A stretch of 64,000 nt of DNA from Paraspadella gotoi (GCA_051294375.1 CM119263.1:16470532-16534531), one strand, 5' to 3'; positions 15,084 through 28,335 are shown, counted from the first letter of the stretch. Notes: generated by a model from the sequence alone, not told the origin. Numbers and translations are program-made.

Positions 15084-16392
15084 TCGTATCAACAAATTTA
15101 ATCCCCACACATCATTTCACCTTCCCACCCGTTGTTTTCGATGTTGCTTGGTTGTCAACAAGCAATTTGTTTTCGAGATGAGGCCATCGCGAAGTCATCG
15201 CCGTTCCAGAAAGAAAACCTTTCAGCGCCGTCTACATCGGAATTTCAAAGAAAGTCTTTAAACAAGGAAACAAGTTCTTTCTCTTTCCACTTTTTTTCCT
15301 TTTTCTCATCATCACCGCAAGAGCAGAGATTGAGGTAGAGAGAGAGAGAGAGAGAGATTAGTATGTTCAAGGTTTGGTCAAAATGGCCAAAAAAAAACTA
15401 CTCACTTTGATGTATCAAACTTGTTTTTTGTTCTATCGTCATTCTAATCAGTTTGATAATAATTGTTCATAACCCTTTTTAAAATAAAAAGTCGTATACA
15501 GGTAATTATGCGAATTTGGTATACAAGTAAAACAGTTTCATAATTTCACAAAAGCGACCAGAAGAATTTTCGAATGCACGGTGAGGAGAACACGTGTGCG
15601 GTGTGCCCCTAACTCACCCTCCCTCCTTCCTCTCCTAAAAAAAAAAACAGAAAACAAATACAAAACCGCAGGAGGATTCTGCGCGCATTGCGTCCCACCG
15701 TTCCCATAGAACCCTAACCGGGAGGCTGACACCCGGCCTCCATGGTCGTCATGGAAACGCATTACGAGAACAACATCCGGATTTGAAAAGGAAAGGCGTA
15801 GTCGTGGAGAGGAGGACCGAAAGATGAGAGTTGGAAAAAGTAAGCTTTTGGGGCGTAGAGGCTTTACTTATACATTGTTATAGGTTCATAAAAAGAGTGA
15901 GACGACCGAAGAGAAAAGAAGTGAAGAGACATAAAGAATAGAAGGAAAGTAAACATGATAGTTTTGAAATAATGAATGCATAATGAAAAAATAATGAGAA
16001 GAAGTGTGTTATTTCAAGTAATGACTTGATCGTATGTAGTGGGGAAAAAAAGGAATGAAAGAAAACCAAAAAATAAAAAAGGTAAAACACTGAAGGGAAA
16101 TTAAAGGAAATCCGGAAACCGAAAGAAAAATAGAGGTGAGTTAGAAAATGGTAATAGAGAGGAAGATGGAAATTAAACAAGAACAGTTATTCCAGGTGTT
16201 GCGCCGCATTACTTTCCTTTTTACTTATCATGTCATTTATTCCTTATAGTTTATAAGATTTCTTTAAAAACAAAAGGCGGTGCCAGTAATCGCTTAGATT
16301 TGATTTTTAACAAATGAGCAACAAACTATATGCAAGTGGTACAGGACTGACGGCAGACATACCAACGGACCGACCGAAAAGAGACTTATAGA

Positions 16393-16420
16393 GTTGCTCC
16401 GCAAGTACTCGCGGCGCAAC
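16393..16420 (-). repeat. GC-rich hairpin element, copy 1
   Basis: Near-perfect palindrome: GTTGC and GCAAC ends, CCGC/GCGG inner pairs and an AGTACT centre. The same sequence is at 25246-25273, its partner in the other arm, and a diverged copy is at 40171-40198. Confidence 0.7.
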
Positions 16421-18013
16421 TAAAAAATAGGGGATGAAAAATAGAGCTTAGAACTAAGAAAAATACAAGTTAACAAGTAGGAGAATGGAGGGGAAAAATA
16501 GACAAATAGTAAAAAACAGAGAATGAAATGGTTAGAAAAAAAAGGTAGAAAAAATATGTAAATCGTGTCATAGAAAAAAAAAGAACTGAGCCAGAGGGAA
16601 GGAAAAACATTGTCATTAACAAACTGGTTTATGAGTTAACTAGTAATTAAATATTTTACAGATCAAAAACGTAAATATACAAAATGAGAAAGATAAGGTG
16701 GATGATGAAGAGAAATCGGAGGCACAGAGAAAGAAAAAAGGAGTAAGCGAGAAAATTAGAGATAAGTGGAAAAAGGAGACGAGAAAGATGCGATGGAGGC
16801 AGGAAAAAGAGAAAAACGCGGGAAGGAGGAAGTCTATGGATAAGAGTTTAAAAGGTAAAAAACAAAGAACCAGACACCATCTGGTGTAACGACTTGGAAT
16901 TACGATGTTAGGTAAAATTGAGGACAACAAATGGTACCTTTTTTTTCAGTTTAGTCTCCAATGAGAAAAGAAACTTTTAACTACGAAAAAAAATGTCAGC
17001 AGATTTTCCATCGTAATTTTTTGGATTTGTAGAGGTGCTAAAAAATAAAAATCCATCAAAGAAGATTGATGTTACGGTAAGGTCGTGCGTTAACTAATTA
17101 GGAGCTAAGGGAGAAAAATTTAAACAATGACGATAAATAGAGAAAAAAAAGATCCAAATGCAGTCATCATTTGTGGAAATAATATAAGAAAAATAAGAGA
17201 AAGAATAAGAAAAAAAAATGCTTAAAATAACGATAAGACGTTTGTGATTTCCAAAGCTGTTTATGATTAAAACGCAGAAAAAAATAGGAAACTCTAAAGC
17301 AAATAAATTTAGACGGAAAAAGACATTTAGTCCACAAAGAAAAAAGTAACCCAAAAAAAGAGGGAAATATTCTGAGGATCCCGGAAGAAGAGAAAACTAG
17401 TGGAGGAAAGAAAAAATGGAGGAATGTTTGCGAGGAAAGAAGAAGCAGCATCCATATTCTAAAATTAAAGGTCAGAGAAAGCGGCTCAGGCAGTGTCGGC
17501 GGCGGCGGCGGCGGCGGCGGGGCGCGGCGGCGGCGGACCTGAAAACAAATTACCCTTTTTTTTCTAAAGTCCTTCCTACTTTCTATTTTCTTTTTACGGC
17601 CTGTCTAAGGGTTTCCCTCACTGTTTTCGTCCCAATCTCACGTTTCTTTAATGCCCTTTCAAAAAAATGCCTTTCTTCTCTCTTTCTCTCTCCATCTCTC
17701 TTTCTCTCCATCTCCATTTCTTTCTACCTTACCTAGCAATCCTAGCAAGACTTCTTTATCAATCTTATCAATCAATTTTAAAAATATCAATCGTTACCCC
17801 TTTTGTTATCACTCTTCTAATCACCGTTTAATATTTACCATGTTCCATTTCTGACAAATTGATCTGGCTCATTTTATAATTCCTGGCATCAACATTCTCT
17901 GGAAGAAGAAGGAAAATTCTCTCGTTTCCAGTCGTTCTCTTTTTTTTTTTCTTTTTCAATTTATCATTTTCTTTCCCGCCATTTTGTTGTTGTTTTTCTG
18001 CCACAGGAACCCA

Positions 18014-18177
18014 AACCAGGGGACATTCACGAAACGACCTTTGATATAAATCTTACGATGCGAATCACACCCGGTCCGACACAGAGGAATTCTGCGACAC
18101 GCAGTAACCCTGTCTCTTCCACGAGGCCGGGTCTTCCCGTTGTTTTACAACACAGAGTCACAACGGACGAATCTCGT
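18014..18177 (+). CDS. Exon-like patch in the left arm, unrecognised
   Basis: After a good acceptor (TTTTCTGCCACAG) a frame runs EPKPGDIHETTFDINLTMRI and on to a TAA near 18178. The right-arm copy carries several one-base differences in this stretch that change the frame, so the true product cannot be read. A little further on, ATGACGGAGATTCTACCG leads to a consensus GTAAGT donor (about 18251), and GGTTCGATCCC lies on the opposite strand next to it, like a tRNA B box. Confidence 0.2.
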
Positions 18178-19255
18178 TAAATTCTCTAAAAGGAACTCGA
18201 GATCCTCGGGATCGAACCGGTGACCTTCCCGAGAAATGACGGAGATTCTACCGACGCGACTCGCCGAGTAAGTCGTCGTCGTTATCGTTCGTCGTCGTTC
18301 CCTTCACATTATTCCGGGCGAACGACGAGATTTCCTTCTTTTCATTTCTCATTTTCTCATTTTATGTTTTCGTCTTTTGTTCCGGAGTCGTCGGAGGTTG
18401 TAGATTGTCGAGCCTCGCTCGAAATTTACGGGAGCTGGAAGCAGAGACTCGGCGAGGCGAAAGCAAGCAGAGGCAAGCGGAAGAGAGAAGATTATGAAAA
18501 GGAGAGCGTACGTGTCCTTTTCGTTTAGTCCATCATAGAGAGTGAAAAGATTTGACCGCGGCAGGAGGGAGTTGGGAGGGAGGAAGGGGAGAGGGCGGGA
18601 GGGGTGAAGGAGCAGCCGGACTCTCATCGAGTTTATCTTCGACCAATACGAGTCACCATCTCAAGCAGCTGAGTTTTTTTTTCGGATTTTGCGAAAACAT
18701 TTTTTTTGGTTGCAAAATTCGTTATATCGCTTTATCCGTTTTCTTTCTCTTTTTTATTTGTTACGATTAATTTTCTTTCCGCTCTTTTCTCGAACTTTAC
18801 ACGTCCGTCGCTGTGACGAGCCTCCTAAGGTCGATGGCTTGAGTTTATAGAAATCTCACAATTTTATTTTTTTATATGACCCATCCATCATTAATTCGAT
18901 ATTTGCCTTTGAATATTATCATTTCTTATCTATTAAATTTTTTATAATAATATCTGCGTGCGCGTATATAAGTCAAACTCCTTAGTATTACTTCATTTCC
19001 ATTCCGCAAACGTCTCCCTCTTATTCGAAAGGTGTCCCGTTTTTTCCTTCCGCGTACCAATTTTTTCTCTCCAATTTACTATTCCCAGTTTGCCATTTCG
19101 AATTCCCATCCCCAATTTGCCATTCCCAATCCTTCTCCCCAATTTCTTTATCCCAGTTCGCCCTTGTGGGCACGCTTGGCACAAGTGCCCCTTATACCAG
19201 GATTCAACGAGGCTCCCTGTCTCCATCATTTAATTCTTCACCTTCTCTCTCTCTA

Positions 19256-19306
<51 letters not shown>

Positions 19307-19328
19307 ATTCTCTCTCTTCTCTCCTCTG

Positions 19329-19370
<42 letters not shown>

Positions 19371-19644
19371 CGGCATCTGCCCTTTCTCTTTCTTCTCACT
19401 TCTACGTTACATTCTTTTTTCTTTTTTTCAAAAGAAAAAAAATATTCTTTAAAGTTTCCCTCTCATTTTAACAGGGCCTTATGAATCTTCAAGCACAAGG
19501 GACAACAACAGCGATCCAATACCCCTATGCTTCATTTATCTCCCTGTAGGCCATCTTCGACAACACCACTACTAAGCACAAAAATTCCATAGCCGGACTA
19601 CGTCTATCATCTTCCGGTTCTTCCGTTCTCATTTTTTTGTTTCC

Positions 19645-20217
19645 TCACACATTTTTTTTTTTTTTATCTAACTCTTTTTCATTTTTACAATCAACTGGCC
19701 ACAATCCTCTGACACCCCAACACCTCCTCCACATCCTCTGACACCCCAACACCTCTCCACATTCTCTGACACTCCAACGCCTCCTCCATATCCTCTGACA
19801 CCCCAACACCTCCATTTCCATCCTCTGACACCCCAACACCTCCTTCCACCATCCTCTGACCACCCACACTCCTCCACATTTAACTCCCGATTTCGCCATC
19901 CCGATTGCGCGGAACCAAATCTCGCTGAGGCGCTGATTTGCGTGCCACTCCTCCGCCACTTCCTTCCATCCCGACGTCGGTTGTCCCGGCGCGCCCGGCG
20001 CCGTCCACTTCGCGCACACCACGGCATTGGGGGCGAGGCTTGGAAGGCGCTTCCTTCGCGCCATCCGAGGCCAAGAGCTTTTAACCCCTCGCCGCCTGAA
20101 TCCGCTGGGGAGGAGGAGAAACTTAAATTTCACTTGCAGATAAGAACTCGTTCTTTGAGCCTCCTTCCCTTTTTTTATACCCAAAAACCACTTCCCATCT
20201 GCGAAACTCGCTCCCAT
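19645..20217 (-). CDS. Hypothetical ORF with CpG-rich part and minisatellite tail
   Basis: A 190-codon open frame. The middle reads AVVCAKWTAPGAPGQPTSGW and then WKEVAEEWHANQRLSEIWF, which looks protein-like. It follows a plausible acceptor (TCCTCCTCCCCAG). The C-terminal third is translated from the minisatellite (LGCQRM-type repeats). The copy in the right arm is frame-broken. I do not recognise a family and it may be fortuitous. Confidence 0.2.
   Translation of the reverse strand: MGASFADGKWFLGIKKGKEAQRTSSYLQVKFKFLLLPSGFRRRGVKSSWPRMARRKRLPSLAPNAVVCAKWTAPGAPGQPTSGWKEVAEEWHANQRLSEIWFRAIGMAKSGVKCGGVWVVRGWWKEVLGCQRMEMEVLGCQRIWRRRWSVRECGEVLGCQRMWRRCWGVRGLWPVDCKNEKELDKKKKNV
19706..19879. repeat. 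27-30 bp minisatellite, about six units
   Basis: The unit is CCTCTGACACCCCAACACCT followed by CCTCCACAT with small length changes. The mirror copy is at about 21757-21945. Confidence 0.85.
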
Positions 20218-20819
20218 CTGTGAGTCCCAGTATCATCTTCAAAAGGGACTTAAAATTGTGAATGTGACTGCCATCTTCAAAACTCTTTTCCGTTTTCATC
20301 TGTTGAAACGAAGTTCCATCTAAAAAGTCCCATCTGATTAGAATTACTACCGTCGGTGAAAGACACTCACAAACCACGAAAGACTCTTTCGTACTAATCA
20401 ACAAAAACTCACTCCACATACTATTTCGTTCGAAATTTAAATCAGTGAAAACAAGTCTCGACTCCCTTAACTCCGGCTACGTTTTTCTAAATAAAAAAAA
20501 ACACGAAAAAAGAATTAAGAAAAAAAACCAAGGATAAGAAAAACGAAAAGAAAAAAAAAGGATAAAAAAGAAAAGAATCAGACAGAGGGCGTGAAGCGGC
20601 GAGCAATAAAACCAAGAGCGACCATCCATCTATTTGAGCCCGGCCCGGCCGCGGCACCGTCTAGACTCCAAGAAAACACGGAAATGGAATCTTTCCATTA
20701 AGTAAAAATGAATAAAAATGAAGAGAGAGAAAAAAAAACAGTTTCCTCTTTTTTTAGTTACAGGGAAAAACGGTCGCCATCTGTACTGTTATTTCCCTTG
20801 GTGGGCGAAATCCGTATAC

Positions 20820-20851
<32 letters not shown>

Positions 20852-20868
20852 TCCTCTCTCTCTTCTCT

Positions 20869-20893
20869 NNNNNNNNNNNNNNNNNNNNNNNNN
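20869..20893. other. Assembly gap (25 N) at the palindrome centre
   Basis: The N run sits in the CT-rich spacer, where an assembler would fail on a foldback. Confidence 0.95.
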
Positions 20894-22279
20894 GAGGAAA
20901 CTATTTTTTTTTCTCTCTCTTCATTTTTATTCATTTTTACTTAATGGAAAGATTCCATTTCCGTGTTTTCTTGGAGTCTAGACGGTGGGCCGGGCCGGGC
21001 CGGGCTCAAATAGATGATGGTCTCTCTTGGTTTTATTGCTCGCCCTCACGCCCTCTGTCTGATTCCTTTTCTTTTTTATCCTTTTTTTTTCTTTTCGTTT
21101 TCTTATCCTTGGTTTTTTTTTCTTAATTTTTTTTCGTGTTTTTTTTATTTAGAAAAACGTAGCCGGGAGTTAAGGGAGTCGAGACTTGTTTTCACTGATT
21201 TTAAATTTCGACGAAATAGTATGTGGAGTGAGTTTTGTTGATTAGTACGAAAGAGTCTTTCGTGGTTGTGAGTGTCTTTCACCGACGGTAGTAATTCTAA
21301 CAGATGGGACTTTTTTAGATGGAACTTCGTTTCACAGATGAAAACGGAAAAGAGTTTTGAAGATGGCAGTCACATTCACAATTTTAAGTCCCTTTTGAAG
21401 ATGATACTGGGACTCACAGATGGGAGCGAGTTTCGCAGATGGGAAGTGGTTTTTGGGTATAAAAAAAAGGGAAGGAGGCTCAAAGAACGAGTTCTGATCT
21501 GCAAGTGAAATTTAATTTCTCCTCCTCCCCAGCGGATTCAGGCGGCGAGGGGTTAAAAGCTCTTGGCCTCGGATGGCGCGAAGGAAGCGCCTTCCAAGCC
21601 TCGCCCCAATGCCGTGGTGGCGCGGAAGTGGACGGCGCCGGGCGCGCCGGGACAACCGACGTCGGGATGGAAGGAAGTGGCGGAGGAGTGGCACGAATCC
21701 AGCGCCTCAGCGAGATTTGGTTCCGCGCAATCGGGAATGGCCGAAACTCGAGGAGTTAAATGTGGAGGAGGTGTTGGGGTGGTCAGAGGATGGTGGAAGG
21801 AGGTGTTGGGTGTCAGAGGATTGGAATGGAGGTGTTGGGGTGTCAGAGGATATGGAGGAGGCGTTGGAGTGTCAGAGATGTGGATGAGGTGTTGGGGTGT
21901 CAGAGGATGTGGAGGAGGTGTTGGAGGTGTCAGAGGATTGTGGCCAGTTGAATTGTAAAAATGAAAAAAGAGTTAGATCTAAAAAAAAAAAAAAATGTGT
22001 GAGGAAACAAAAAAATGAGAACGGAAGAACCGGAAGATGATAGACGTAGTCGGCTATGGAATTTTTGTGCTTAGTAGTGGTGTTGTCGAGATGGCCTACA
22101 GGGAGATAAATGAAGCAGGGGTATTGGATCGCTGTTGTTGTCCCTTGGCTTGAAGATTCATAAGGCCCTGTTAAATGAGAGGGAAACTTTTAAAGAATAT
22201 TTTTTTTCTTTTTGGAAAAAAGAAAAAAGAATGTAACGTTAGAAGTGAGAAGGAAAGAGAAAGGGCAGATGCCGAAGAA

Positions 22280-22315
<36 letters not shown>

Positions 22316-22393
22316 AGCAGAGGAGAGAAGAGAGAGAACGACGATGAGAGAGAAGAAGAGAGAGAAAGAGACGAGAGAGATGAGAGAGAGAGA

Positions 22394-22425
<32 letters not shown>

Positions 22426-24122
22426 AGGTGGAAGATTAAATGATGGGAGACAGGGAGCCTCGTTGAATCCTGGTATAAGGGGCACTTGTGCCAAGCGTGC
22501 CCCACAATGGCGAACTGGGAATAGAAAATTGAGGGAGAAGGATTGGGAATGGCAAATTGGGGATGGGGAATTCGAAATGGCAAACTGGGAATAGTAAATT
22601 GGAGAGAAAAATTGGGTACGAGGAACGACACTTCGAATAAGAGAGACGTTTTGGGAATGGGAAATGAAGTAATACTAAGGAGTTGACTTATATACGCGCA
22701 CGCAGATATTATTATAAAAAATTTAAATAGATAAGAAATGATAATATTCAAAGGCAAATATCGAATTAATGATGGATGGGTCATATAAAAAAATAAAATT
22801 GTGAGATTTCTAAAACTCAAGCCATCGACCTTAGGAGGCGTTCACAGCGACGGACGTGTAAAGTTCGAGAAAAGAGCGGAAAAGAAAATTAATCGTAACA
22901 AATAAAAAAAGAGAAAGAAAACGGATAAAGCGATATAACGAATTTTGCAACCAAAAAAAATGTTTTCGCAAAATCCGAAAAAAAACTCAGCTGCTTGAGA
23001 TGGTGACTCGTATTGGTCGAAGATAAACTCGATGAGAGTCCGGCTGCTCCTCATCCCCCTCCCGCCCTTCTCCCCCTTCCTCCTCCCACTCCCTCCCTGC
23101 CGCGGTCAAATCTTTTCACTCTCTATGATGGACTAAACGAAAAGGAACACGTACGCTCTCCTTTCATAATCTTCTCTCTTCCGCTTGCCTCTGCTTGCTT
23201 TCGCTCGCCGAGTCTCTGCTTCCAGCTCCCGTAAATTTCGAGCGAGGCTCGACAATCTACAACCTCCCGACGACTCCGGAACAAAAGACGAAAACATAAA
23301 ATGAGAAAATGAGAAATGAAAAGAAGGAAATCTCGTCGTTCGCCCGGAATAATGTGAAGGGAACGACGACGACGATAACGACGACGACTTACTCGGCGAG
23401 TCGCGTCGGGTAGAATCTCCGTCATTTCTCGGGAAAGGTCACCGGTTCGATCCCGAGGATCTCGAGTTCCTTTTAGAGAATTTAACGAGATTCGTCCGTT
23501 GTGACTCTGTGTTGTAAAACAACGGGGAAGACCCGGCCTCGTGGAAGAGACAGGGTTACTGCGTGTCGCAGAATTCCTCTGTGTCGGGACCGGGTGTGAT
23601 TCGCACGTAAGATTTATATCAAAGGTCGTTTCGTGAATGTCCCCGGTTTGGGTTCCTGTGGCAGAAAAACAACAACAAAAGGGCGGGAAAGAAAATGATA
23701 AATTGAAAAAGAAAAAAAAAGAGAACGACTGGAAACGAGAGAATTTTTCCTTCTTCTTCCAGAGAATGTTGATGCCAGGAATTATTAAAATGAGGCCAGA
23801 TCAATTTGTCAGAAATGGAACATGGTAAATATTAAACGGTGATTAGAAGAGTGATAAAAAAGGGGTAACGATTGATATTTTAAAATTTGATTGATAAGAT
23901 TGATAAAGAAGTCTTGCTAGGATTGCTAGGTAGGTAAGAAAGAGATGGAGAGGGAGAGAAAGAGAGATGGAGAGAGAAAGAGAGAAAGAAAGGCATTTTT
24001 TGAAAGGGCATAAAGAAACGTGAGATTGGGACGAAAACAGTGAGGGAAACCCTTAGACAGGCCGTAAAAAGAAATAGAAAGTAGGAAGGACTTTAGAAAA
24101 AAAGGGTAATTTGTTTTCAGGT

Positions 24123-24155
<33 letters not shown>

Positions 24156-26313
24156 NNNNNNNNNNCGACACTGCCTGAGCCGCTTTCTCTCGACCTTTAA
24201 ATTTAGAATATGGATGCTGCTTCTTCTTTCCTCGCAAACATTCCTCCATTTTTTCTTTCCTCCACTAGTTTTCTCTTCTTCCGGGATCCTCAGAATATTT
24301 CCCTCTTTTTTTGGGTTACTTTTTTCTTTGTGGACTAAATGTCTTTTTCCGTCTAAATTTATTTGCTTTAGAGTTTCCTATTTTTTTCTGTTTTAATCAT
24401 AAACAGCTTTGGAAATCACAAACGTCTTATCGTTATTTTAAGCATTTTTTTTCTTATTTTTCTCTTATTTTTCTTATATTATTTCCACAAATGATGACTG
24501 CATTTGGATCTTTTTTTTCTTCTATTTATCGTCATTGTTTAAATTTTTCTCCCTTAGCTCCTAATTAGTTAACGCACGACCTTACCGTAACATCAATTCT
24601 TCTTGATGGATTTTTAGTTTTTTAGCACCTCTACAAATCCAAAAAATTACGATGGAAAATCTGCTGACATTTTTTTTCGTGGTTAAAAGTTTCCTTTTCT
24701 CATTGGAGACTAAAACTGAAAAAAAAGGTACCATTTGTTTTCCTCAATTTTACCTAACATCGTAATTCCAAGTCGTTACACCAGATGGTGTCTGGTTCTT
24801 TGTTTTTTACCTTTTAAACTCTTATCCATAGACTTCCTCCTTCCCGCGTTTTTCTTTTTCCTGCCTCCATCGCATCTTTCTCGTCTCCTTTTTCCACTTA
24901 TCTCTAATTTTCTCGCTTACTCCTTTTTCTTTTCTCTTGTGCCTCCGATTTCTCTTCATCATCCACCTTATCTTTCTCATTTTGTATATTTACGTTTTTG
25001 ATCTGTAAAATATTTAATTACTAGTTAACTCATAAACCAGTTTTGTTAATGACAATGTTTTTCCTTCCCTCTGGCTCAGTTCTTTTTTTTTTCTATGACA
25101 CGATTTACATATTTTTTCTACCTTTTTTTTTCTAACCATTTCATTCTCTGTTTTTTACTATTTGTCTATTTTTCCCCTCCATTCTCCTACTTGTTAACTT
25201 GTATTTTCTTAGTTCTAAGCTCTATTTTTCATCCCCTATTTTTTAGTTGCGCCGCGAGTACTTGCGGAGCAACTCTATAAGTCTCTTTTCGGTCGGTCCG
25301 TTGGTATGTCTGTCCGTCAGTCTGTCCCACTTGCATATAGTTTGTTGCTCATTTGTTAAAAATCAAATCTAAGCGATTACTGGCACCGCCTTTTGTTTTT
25401 AAAGAAATCTTATAAACTATAAGGAATAAATGACATGATAAGTAAAAAGGAAAGTAATGCGGCGCAACACCTTGGAATAACTGTTCTTGTTTAATTTCCA
25501 TCTTCCTCTTATTACCATTTTCTAATCTTCACCTCTATTTTCTTTCGGTTTCCGGATTTCCCTTTAATTTCCCTTCAGTGTTTTACCTTTTTTATTTTTT
25601 GGTTGTTCTTTCATTCCTTTTTTTCCCCCACTACATACGATCAAGTCATTACTTGAAATAACACACTTCTTCTCATTATTTTTTCATTATGCATTCATTA
25701 TTTCAAAACTATCATGTTTACTTTCCTTCTATTCTTTATGTCTCTTCACTTCTTTTTCTCTCCGGTCGTCTCACTCTTTTTTATGAACCTATAACAATGT
25801 ATAAGTAAAGCCTCTACGCCCCAAAAGCTTACTTTTCCAACTCTCATCTTTCGGTCCTCCCTCTCCACGACTACGCCTTTCCTTTTCCAAATCCGGATGT
25901 TGTTTCTCGTAATGCGTTTCCATGACGACCATGGAGGCCGGGTTCAGCCTCCCGGTTAGGGTTTCTATGGGAACGGTGGGACGCAATGCGCGCAGAATCC
26001 CTCCTGCGGTTTTGTATTTGTTTTCTGTTTTTTTTTTTAGGAGAGGAAGGAGGGAGGGTGAGTTAGGGGCACACCGCACACGTGTTCTCCTCACCGTGCA
26101 TTCGAAAATTCTTCTGGTCGCTTTTGTGAAATTATGAAACTGTTTACTTGTATACCAAATTCGCATAATTACCTGTATACGACTTTTTATTTTAAAAAGG
26201 GTTATGAACAATTATTATCAAACTGCATTAGAATGACGATAGAACAAAAAACAAGTTGATACATCAAAGTGAGTAGTTTTTTTTGGCCATTTTGACCAAC
26301 CTTGAACATACTA
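20894..26313 (-). repeat. Right arm of the inverted repeat
   Basis: Same content in reverse order and orientation, including the hairpin element at 25246-25273 and a ten-N gap at 24156-24165 inside the CGG/CCG run. Confidence 0.85.
24156..24165. other. Assembly gap (10 N) in a CCG repeat
   Basis: A run of N inside the right-arm copy of the CGG/CCG trinucleotide tract. Confidence 0.95.
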
Positions 26314-27385
26314 ATTTTTTTCTCAAACTTTTTCTCCTTTGCTCAATGCCGATTCTTGACGTTTCTTTCCTTTGGTTTCTTCTGTTTATTTTAAGACTCA
26401 GTTATACACCGTACAAAGAATTTCGAGGTTGTTCTCCTACTATTTCGTATCACGAGGTTGTTTCTCCCCCTTCGAAGAAAAAAAAAAGGAAAACGATTTC
26501 TTCGTTGGGGGAAAGAGGAAAAGCGAAATGAATCTTAGCGAGCGCGAGGTTTGTTTACGTTGTAAATTTCCGCTACTCGCTCCAAAAAATCAGCCAGAGG
26601 GGGGGGGGCAGAGGAGGGATGGCTGCTGACTCTGGAGGACAAAATGGCGGATTGTAGGAGCAAACGGGCGAGTGGAGTGGCGAAATCGAGAGGCGAACGT
26701 GGGTCAGTTGAGAGGAAGCATCTTTGCTTCTAGATGGCAGATTACTTTTTCAAATACTATATCCAATGAATATTATCCATGATCCACATTGTGAATTCCC
26801 CAATGGCTCGAGCAAGTCTGTGAGGTGGATTGTTTTCCTCCCGACGTTTTTAAGATCGAGTTCCAATTGAGGCTGAAAAGAAAAAAGCGGAAAAGTGACG
26901 CATAAGACGTGAATAACCGGGGTTATGCCGTAAAAAAAACGAGTCGGAGAGACGGAGCGCGTTCCAAAATAGTACGTGAGAAGATTTCATCACCGAGGGG
27001 CTTCATATTGTGAATCGGCTACAAAGGGAGGCTTTCACTCCGAAGCTCGTGATTGAGGAAAGATCCGTGATCAAAGATTCACGAACGTCGGCTACTCCTC
27101 ATTCGCCCGCGATTCGGTTTCGGTTCCTCGATTCGCTACGATCAATTGTCTTCTGATTTTCCTCGCGAGGCCGTTGCAATCATTGTTTGTTTCCCTGGCC
27201 TTTGATTCCCGACTCGGCATTCTTTGATTTCTTACTGTTTATATAGTGTTGTAGTTTTTAATCCTTTAGACTCAGTTATTGTGGGTTCAATTACGATTAA
27301 AATACGATTAGATTCTGATTTAAAAAAATGAAAAAATCAAATTAGGTATTTTGTGCATTTTTCGATCGTAGGAGAGAGAGCGAAT

Positions 27386-27425
<40 letters not shown>

Positions 27426-27959
27426 CTTCGCGGACTCGATTTCACAGTAGGAAAGTCCTCCTTGTTATCGATATCATAGTGGGCGGTTAAAAAGAGAGAA
27501 AATCACTGACGCCTTATTCAGCGCCAACGACTTTAGTGATTAGACATTGAGTCAGTTTTTCAAATCATCATTGTACTTAGATATAGAAAGTTACAAAGCA
27601 AGTAAAGCAAGGGTAAATACGTTACTTTTACGATCTTGTATCATCCCTTTGACGGCGACAACAGTGACGCACCAACATGAATGAAATCGAAGATGGCGAC
27701 ACTCGTCGATTCTCATCATCATCGAATTTTCTAGTTATTTCTTTGTATTTTTTTTAACTTCCGTTTCCGTGCATCCCCAGCATCCACAGCACGCCTATCA
27801 CATCCTTTCACACTTTTAAATCGAGGGGTCACATTTTATACCTTCCATTCTTCTTTACCAACATATTTTCTATAAAAATTAAGTCATTTCCTTTCGCATG
27901 TGTTTTTGCCCTCCTATTTGAAATCTTAAAAATATTTTAATTCGTTCCCAGTTTCCCTT

Positions 27960-28335
27960 CTATTAACTCTTTATTTTTGTTATTTTTCTACTCTTTCTTT
28001 TTTATTTTTTTAAACCTCTTTCCTTTTCCTTTTTTCTTTTCCTTTCCTTTTCTTTTTTAAAACCTCTTTCCCTTTTTTTTCTTTCTTTTCCTTTTATTTT
28101 TTTAAACCTCTTTCCATTTTTTCCATTATTTTCCTCTTTTTTTAAACTTCTTTCGTTTTCCTTTTTTCTTTTCTTTTCCTTTTCTTTTTTTAAACCTCTT
28201 TCCCTTTTTTTCCTTTCTTTTCCCTTTCTTTTTTTTAAACCTCTCTCCCTTTTTTTCCTTCTTTTCCTTTTCTTTTTTAAAACCTCTTTCTCTTTCCTTT
28301 TTTCCTTTCATTTCCTTTTCTTTTTTCCTTCTTTT
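27960..28335. repeat. Pyrimidine-rich minisatellite with an AAACCTCTTTC core
   Basis: AAACCTCTTTC or a close variant recurs about seven times between 28010 and 28290, separated by roughly 40-60 bases of CTTTT-type sequence. Confidence 0.7.

Larger units (their letters stand above)
15357..20750 (+). repeat. Left arm of the inverted repeat
   Basis: Contains, in order, a GC-rich hairpin element (16393-16420), AT-rich non-coding DNA, the CGG run, an exon-like patch (18014-18177), CT tracts (about 19244-19370), a minisatellite and a CpG-rich ORF patch. No complete gene is recognised. Confidence 0.85.
15357..26313. repeat. Giant inverted repeat, arms about 5.4 kb each
   Basis: The left arm (15357-20750) reappears in reverse complement as the right arm (20894-26313). 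Matched landmarks include ATTAGTATGTTCAAGG at 15357 against CCTTGAACATACTAAT ending near 26313, the Glu/Val minisatellite (19706-19879 and about 21757-21945), the CGG run (about 17495-17535 and 24121-24165), and ACTTAATGG-type sequence at the inner ends. The spacer (20751-20893) is CT-rich and holds a 25-N gap. Arm differences that I checked are mostly one-base indels in short homopolymers and CT-length changes, which is unlike ordinary divergence. Confidence 0.9.

Noticed and set aside
18180-18260. tRNA gene suggested by a B-box-like GGTTCGATCCC on the minus strand
   Set aside because: No matching anticodon stem or acceptor stem could be formed; at most a tRNA-derived scrap.
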